This document shows, in pieces, positions 41,839 to 44,663 of a stretch of 44,663 bases of DNA (position 1 is its first letter; each line of letters begins with the position of its first letter). The notes under the pieces were generated by a model. That model did not search any database, was not told the origin of the DNA, and saw only the letters and a program-made list of their open reading frames with translations. Source of the stretch: Bacteroidales bacterium (lineage in GTDB: Bacteria; Bacteroidota; Bacteroidia; Bacteroidales; UBA932). The stretch lies in NCBI GenBank assembly GCA_029007435.1, contig JAQXHU010000125.1, forward strand, positions 1 to 44,663. The letters are read 5' to 3'. Position numbers and translations under genes: made by a program.

Positions 41839-43278
41839 ATGAAAAGAGTAATTATGCTTGTGGCCGCATTGGCCATCTCTGCCCAGGCTTTCGCACAGGC
41901 CCAGACCGGCGGGATTTCTCCTGAAGTCCTCCAGCGCATCAGCAGGGGATATTCCGGGAGCGCGTCTGATAAAGCGCTTCGTAACGCATTGGCGGGCAAT
42001 GCTATAAATGTGCTGGCGACCAATGCGGAGAACGCTCCGATGATAGACACCCATTTCTCGGACGAGGTGAAGACCAAGGGCATCACGGACCAGAAGTCAT
42101 CCGGCAGATGCTGGCTGTTCACCGGCCTGAATGTAATGAGGGCTTCGGTCATTGACCGTTTCGACCTTGGAGCGTTCACATTCTCGCAGAATTATCTTTT
42201 CTTCTATGACCAGCTTGAGAAGGCCAATCTTTTCCTTCAGGGCGTCATTGACACTGAGGAGCTTCCTTTCGACGACAGGAAGGTTGACTGGCTGTTCTCC
42301 AACCCGATAGGCGACGGCGGCCAGTTCACCGGAGTGTCGGACCTCGCATTGAAATATGGCCTGGTCCCTTCTGAAGTCATGCCGGAGACATACAGCAGCA
42401 ACAGCACTTCCCAGATGTCTTCCCAGCTCAAGACCATTCTCCGGCAGGGCGGGCTGAAGCTTCGCAATGCTTATGACGCTTCAGGTGTCCGGGCGTTGAA
42501 AGGAAAGAAATCCGACGATGTGTCGGCAAAGGTGAAGGCCGAACTGCAGCGCGTCAAGGAAGACGTGCTTTCGGATGTTTACAGAGTTCTCGCTCTCTGT
42601 CTCGGAGTTCCTCCGGCTGAGTTTGAGTGGACAATGTACAATTCCAAAGGCGAGTTCGTGAGCTCCGAGCGCTATACCCCTCAGTCCTTCTACCAGAAAT
42701 TTGTCGGTGAGGCTCTTGACGACAATTATGTGATGTTGATGAACGACCCGACCAGAGAGTATGGAAAAGTTTATGAGATAGATTATGACCGTCACGTGTA
42801 TGACGGACATAACTGGCTGTATATCAATTTGCCTATTGAAAGAATCAAAGAGATTGCCATAGCTTCCATCAAGGACGGCAGGGCTATGTATTTCTCTTGT
42901 GACGTGGGCAAGTTCCTCAATTCCAAGAAAGGCGTTCTCGACATTGCGAATTATGATTACTCCTCTCTTCTCGGAGTGGACTTCACCATGAACAAGCGGG
43001 AGCGGGTGATGACCCACGCCAGCGGCTCGTCCCATGCGATGACACTTATGGCTGTTGACATCAAGGAAGGGGTTCCTGTGAAATGGATGGTGGAGAACAG
43101 CTGGGGAGCAGACAGCGGATACAAGGGCCATCTGATAATGACTGACGAATGGTTCAATGAATATATGTTCCGACTCGTGGCCGAGAAAAAATACATTCCG
43201 GCTGATGTCCTTGATCTCCTGAAACAGACACCGGTACGTCTCCCTGCCTGGGACCCGATGTTCGCTCCGGAGCAATAA
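41839..43278 (+). CDS. C1B-family cysteine peptidase (aminopeptidase C / bleomycin hydrolase-like), exported
   Basis: The start at 41839 (MKRVIMLVAALAISAQAFAQ) gives a classical signal peptide; upstream TTG/ATG options are poor. The 479-residue product has the C1B catalytic residues: C91 in SGRCWLF, H399 in SSHAMTL and N420 in VENSWGA. It matches bleomycin hydrolase/PepC in length apart from the leader. Cytoplasmic homologues release N-terminal residues; here the signal peptide places it in the periplasm or on the surface, typical of Bacteroidota members that use it in peptide feeding. It lies 29 bases after the lipoprotein gene, so a shared transcript is possible. Confidence 0.9.
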   Translation: MKRVIMLVAALAISAQAFAQAQTGGISPEVLQRISRGYSGSASDKALRNALAGNAINVLATNAENAPMIDTHFSDEVKTKGITDQKSSGRCWLFTGLNVMRASVIDRFDLGAFTFSQNYLFFYDQLEKANLFLQGVIDTEELPFDDRKVDWLFSNPIGDGGQFTGVSDLALKYGLVPSEVMPETYSSNSTSQMSSQLKTILRQGGLKLRNAYDASGVRALKGKKSDDVSAKVKAELQRVKEDVLSDVYRVLALCLGVPPAEFEWTMYNSKGEFVSSERYTPQSFYQKFVGEALDDNYVMLMNDPTREYGKVYEIDYDRHVYDGHNWLYINLPIERIKEIAIASIKDGRAMYFSCDVGKFLNSKKGVLDIANYDYSSLLGVDFTMNKRERVMTHASGSSHAMTLMAVDIKEGVPVKWMVENSWGADSGYKGHLIMTDEWFNEYMFRLVAEKKYIPADVLDLLKQTPVRLPAWDPMFAPEQ

Positions 43279-43280
43279 TT

Positions 43281-43308
43281 CCGCATCGCATTAATCATCC
43301 GCATCGCA
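43281..43308. repeat. Two copies of CCGCATCGCA upstream of the fucosidase gene
   Basis: CCGCATCGCA occurs at 43281-43290 and 43299-43308 with an 18-base period. The surrounding bases (TTAAT/ATAAT) are also similar. It lies in the 36-base gap between the peptidase stop and the fucosidase start. Confidence 0.5.
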
Positions 43309-43314
43309 ATAATT

Positions 43315-44663
43315 ATGAAAAAAACTTCTTTGACTGTTTTGGGCGGAGTTATGGCCATCTCGATTGCCATATCCTGCTCGCAGAACGCGCCGGCTCCTTA
43401 TGGTCCGCTGCCGACGCCGGAGCAGGTGGCATGGCAGCAGATGGAAACCAATATGTTCATCCACTTCGGACCGAATACTTTCTCCGGCAAGGAGTGGGGT
43501 GACGGAACCGAGACGGAGGATATGTTCTCTCCGGATTCCCTGGACTGCAGGCAGTGGGTCAGAACTGCCAGGCTTGCAGGTTTCAAGGGGGTCATCATCA
43601 CAGGCAAGCACCACGACGGATTCTGCCTGTGGCCGAATCCTGAAAGTGTCCATACTGTGGCGCAGAGTTCCTGGCGTGACGGCAAGGGCGATGTGCTCAG
43701 AGAGCTGTCCGATGCCTGCCGGGAATACGGAATGAAATTCGGAATATACATTTCTCCTTGGGACAGGTTTGACCCGCATTATGGAACACCTGCATATAAC
43801 GATGTGTATCTCAGGACATTGGAAAATGCCTTGACAAATTATGGAGAAGTGTTCGAACAATGGTTCGACGACGCCTGCGGAGAGGGACCGAACGGCAAAC
43901 GCCAGGTTTATGACTGGGCCGCGTTCAACCGCAAGGTGGCTGAACTTCAGCCGCAGGCTGTCATCTTCAGCGATGCCGGACCTGGATGCAGATGGGTCGG
44001 AAATGAACGCGGAGTGGCGGGGGAGACCTGCTGGAGCACGCTGGACATTGAAGGTTTCGCTCCTGGCAAAGACGCTCCGTCGCAGGACACTCTCGGCACC
44101 GGCAATGTGCACGGAGAACGATGGGTCCCTGCTGAATCAGACGTGTCCATACGCCCGGGATGGTTCTGGAGGGAGTCCGAGAACGACAAGGTCAAGTCGG
44201 TGGAAGACCTTTTGGGCATATACTACACGAGTACAGGACGCAATTCCCTGATGCTCCTGAATGTGCCGCCTGACACAACTGGAAGAATCAACAGAATCGA
44301 CTCGCTCCGCCTGATGGAGTTCCGCGCCGCTCTTGACGGGATTTTTGCGGACAATCTTGCCTCAGGATCGAAAATCGACGCGGACAATGTCCGGGGACGC
44401 CGCTTCAGGGCGTCAAACCTCATTGACGGAAACTATGATACTTACTGGGCTTGCGATGACGCCTGCCTGACTCCTTCGTTCACAATGACGCTTCCTGAGC
44501 CGAGAAGGTTCAACCGCATTGTCCTTCAGGAATATATACCTCTCGGACAGAGGGTCTCCTCGTTTGTGGTTGAGGTCCGCGGCATCAGTGGGGAATGGGT
44601 GCCTGCCGGCGAGGGCACGACTATCGGGTACAAACGCATCCTCCGGCTTCCTGTTGTAGAAAC
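43315..44663 (+). CDS. GH29 alpha-L-fucosidase lipoprotein with C-terminal F5/8 (CBM32-like) domain, 3' end outside window
   Basis: The open frame from ATG at 43315 runs 449 codons without stop to the window end. It starts with a lipoprotein signal (IAISCSQ, Cys about 22), so the enzyme is probably on the cell surface or inner face of the outer membrane. The catalytic domain (about 40-330) has the GH29 pattern: MFIHFGPNTF, GFKGVIITGKHHDGFCLWP, the nucleophile region EQWFDDACGEG with D185 as the nucleophile, and NSLMLLNVPPD at the end of the barrel. From about 360 a discoidin/F5-8 type C domain begins (ASNLIDGNYDTYWACDD, FNRIVLQEYIPLGQRV). It removes alpha-linked fucose from glycans. The substrate specificity cannot be read from the sequence. 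Confidence 0.9.
   Translation, partial: MKKTSLTVLGGVMAISIAISCSQNAPAPYGPLPTPEQVAWQQMETNMFIHFGPNTFSGKEWGDGTETEDMFSPDSLDCRQWVRTARLAGFKGVIITGKHHDGFCLWPNPESVHTVAQSSWRDGKGDVLRELSDACREYGMKFGIYISPWDRFDPHYGTPAYNDVYLRTLENALTNYGEVFEQWFDDACGEGPNGKRQVYDWAAFNRKVAELQPQAVIFSDAGPGCRWVGNERGVAGETCWSTLDIEGFAPGKDAPSQDTLGTGNVHGERWVPAESDVSIRPGWFWRESENDKVKSVEDLLGIYYTSTGRNSLMLLNVPPDTTGRINRIDSLRLMEFRAALDGIFADNLASGSKIDADNVRGRRFRASNLIDGNYDTYWACDDACLTPSFTMTLPEPRRFNRIVLQEYIPLGQRVSSFVVEVRGISGEWVPAGEGTTIGYKRILRLPVVE

Noticed and set aside
42481..43275. 264-residue minus-strand open frame
   Set aside because: Shadow of the C1B peptidase, whose Cys/His/Asn residues are all in the plus frame.
1..44663. CRISPR arrays or cas genes
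   Set aside because: No regularly spaced repeats with unique spacers and no cas-like protein was seen.

Overview
The window is chromosomal DNA from a member of the Bacteroidota, most likely order Bacteroidales. The evidence is a SusC/SusD pair, many cell-surface lipoproteins, repeated promoters of the TTTG-N19-21-TAnnTTTG type, Bacteroidales-type DUF families (DUF5106, DUF4153, DUF4932), and an S16 protein with a long Ala/Lys/Glu tail. The genus cannot be fixed from the sequence alone.

Layout. (a) 1-2130 is a small accessory patch: the 5' part of an AbiEi-type antitoxin gene cut by the window edge, a palindrome over its promoter, a decayed 3' remnant of a DUF4143-type AAA ATPase, and a CpXC zinc protein. 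(b) 2300-15654 is mostly core: a YeiH-type exporter, a large HExxH/outer-membrane barrel protein on the opposite strand, a Na/phosphate cotransporter with an overlapping DUF5106 thioredoxin-like lipoprotein, inorganic pyrophosphatase, a secreted purple-acid-phosphatase-like enzyme, a two-subunit transketolase, an ECF sigma factor with a likely anti-sigma protein and a Spy/CpxP-like sensor, then tRNA-modifying TrmN6 translationally coupled to a LolD-like ATPase. (c) 16311-23100 holds a SusC/SusD uptake pair with its own promoter and terminator and no enzyme beside it, facing a von Willebrand-A lipoprotein. (d) 23225-31965 is housekeeping: pyrH-frr, an orphan succinate dehydrogenase cytochrome b subunit, a YtxH/holin-like/small-protein trio, an M24 aminopeptidase P, comF, and a polyprenyl synthase - U32 - dtd operon. 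(e) 32102-37033 has tRNA-Pro(TGG) and tRNA-Leu(GAG), each with a near-perfect promoter and a terminator, flanking membrane and lipoprotein genes and rpsP-rimM. (f) 37163-44663 is a secreted-protein stretch: a fused tandem esterase, a DUF4932 zinc peptidase, an outer-membrane protein with a lipoprotein partner, a C1B (bleomycin hydrolase-like) peptidase, and the start of a GH29 alpha-L-fucosidase lipoprotein that leaves the window.

How the genes fit together. The exported functions (SusCD import, fucosidase, tandem esterase, peptidases, phosphatase) suit a glycan- and protein-feeding animal-associated or host-mucus anaerobe, but no single complete polysaccharide utilisation locus is present. 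I did not find a convincing wholly new system. The best candidates for a second look are the two-domain esterase with a degenerate first nucleophile elbow, the palindrome embedded in the AbiEi promoter, the two mutually exclusive hairpins in front of the YtxH operon, the HExxH-propeller-barrel surface protein, and the unrecognised barrel/lipoprotein pair at 40194-41809.
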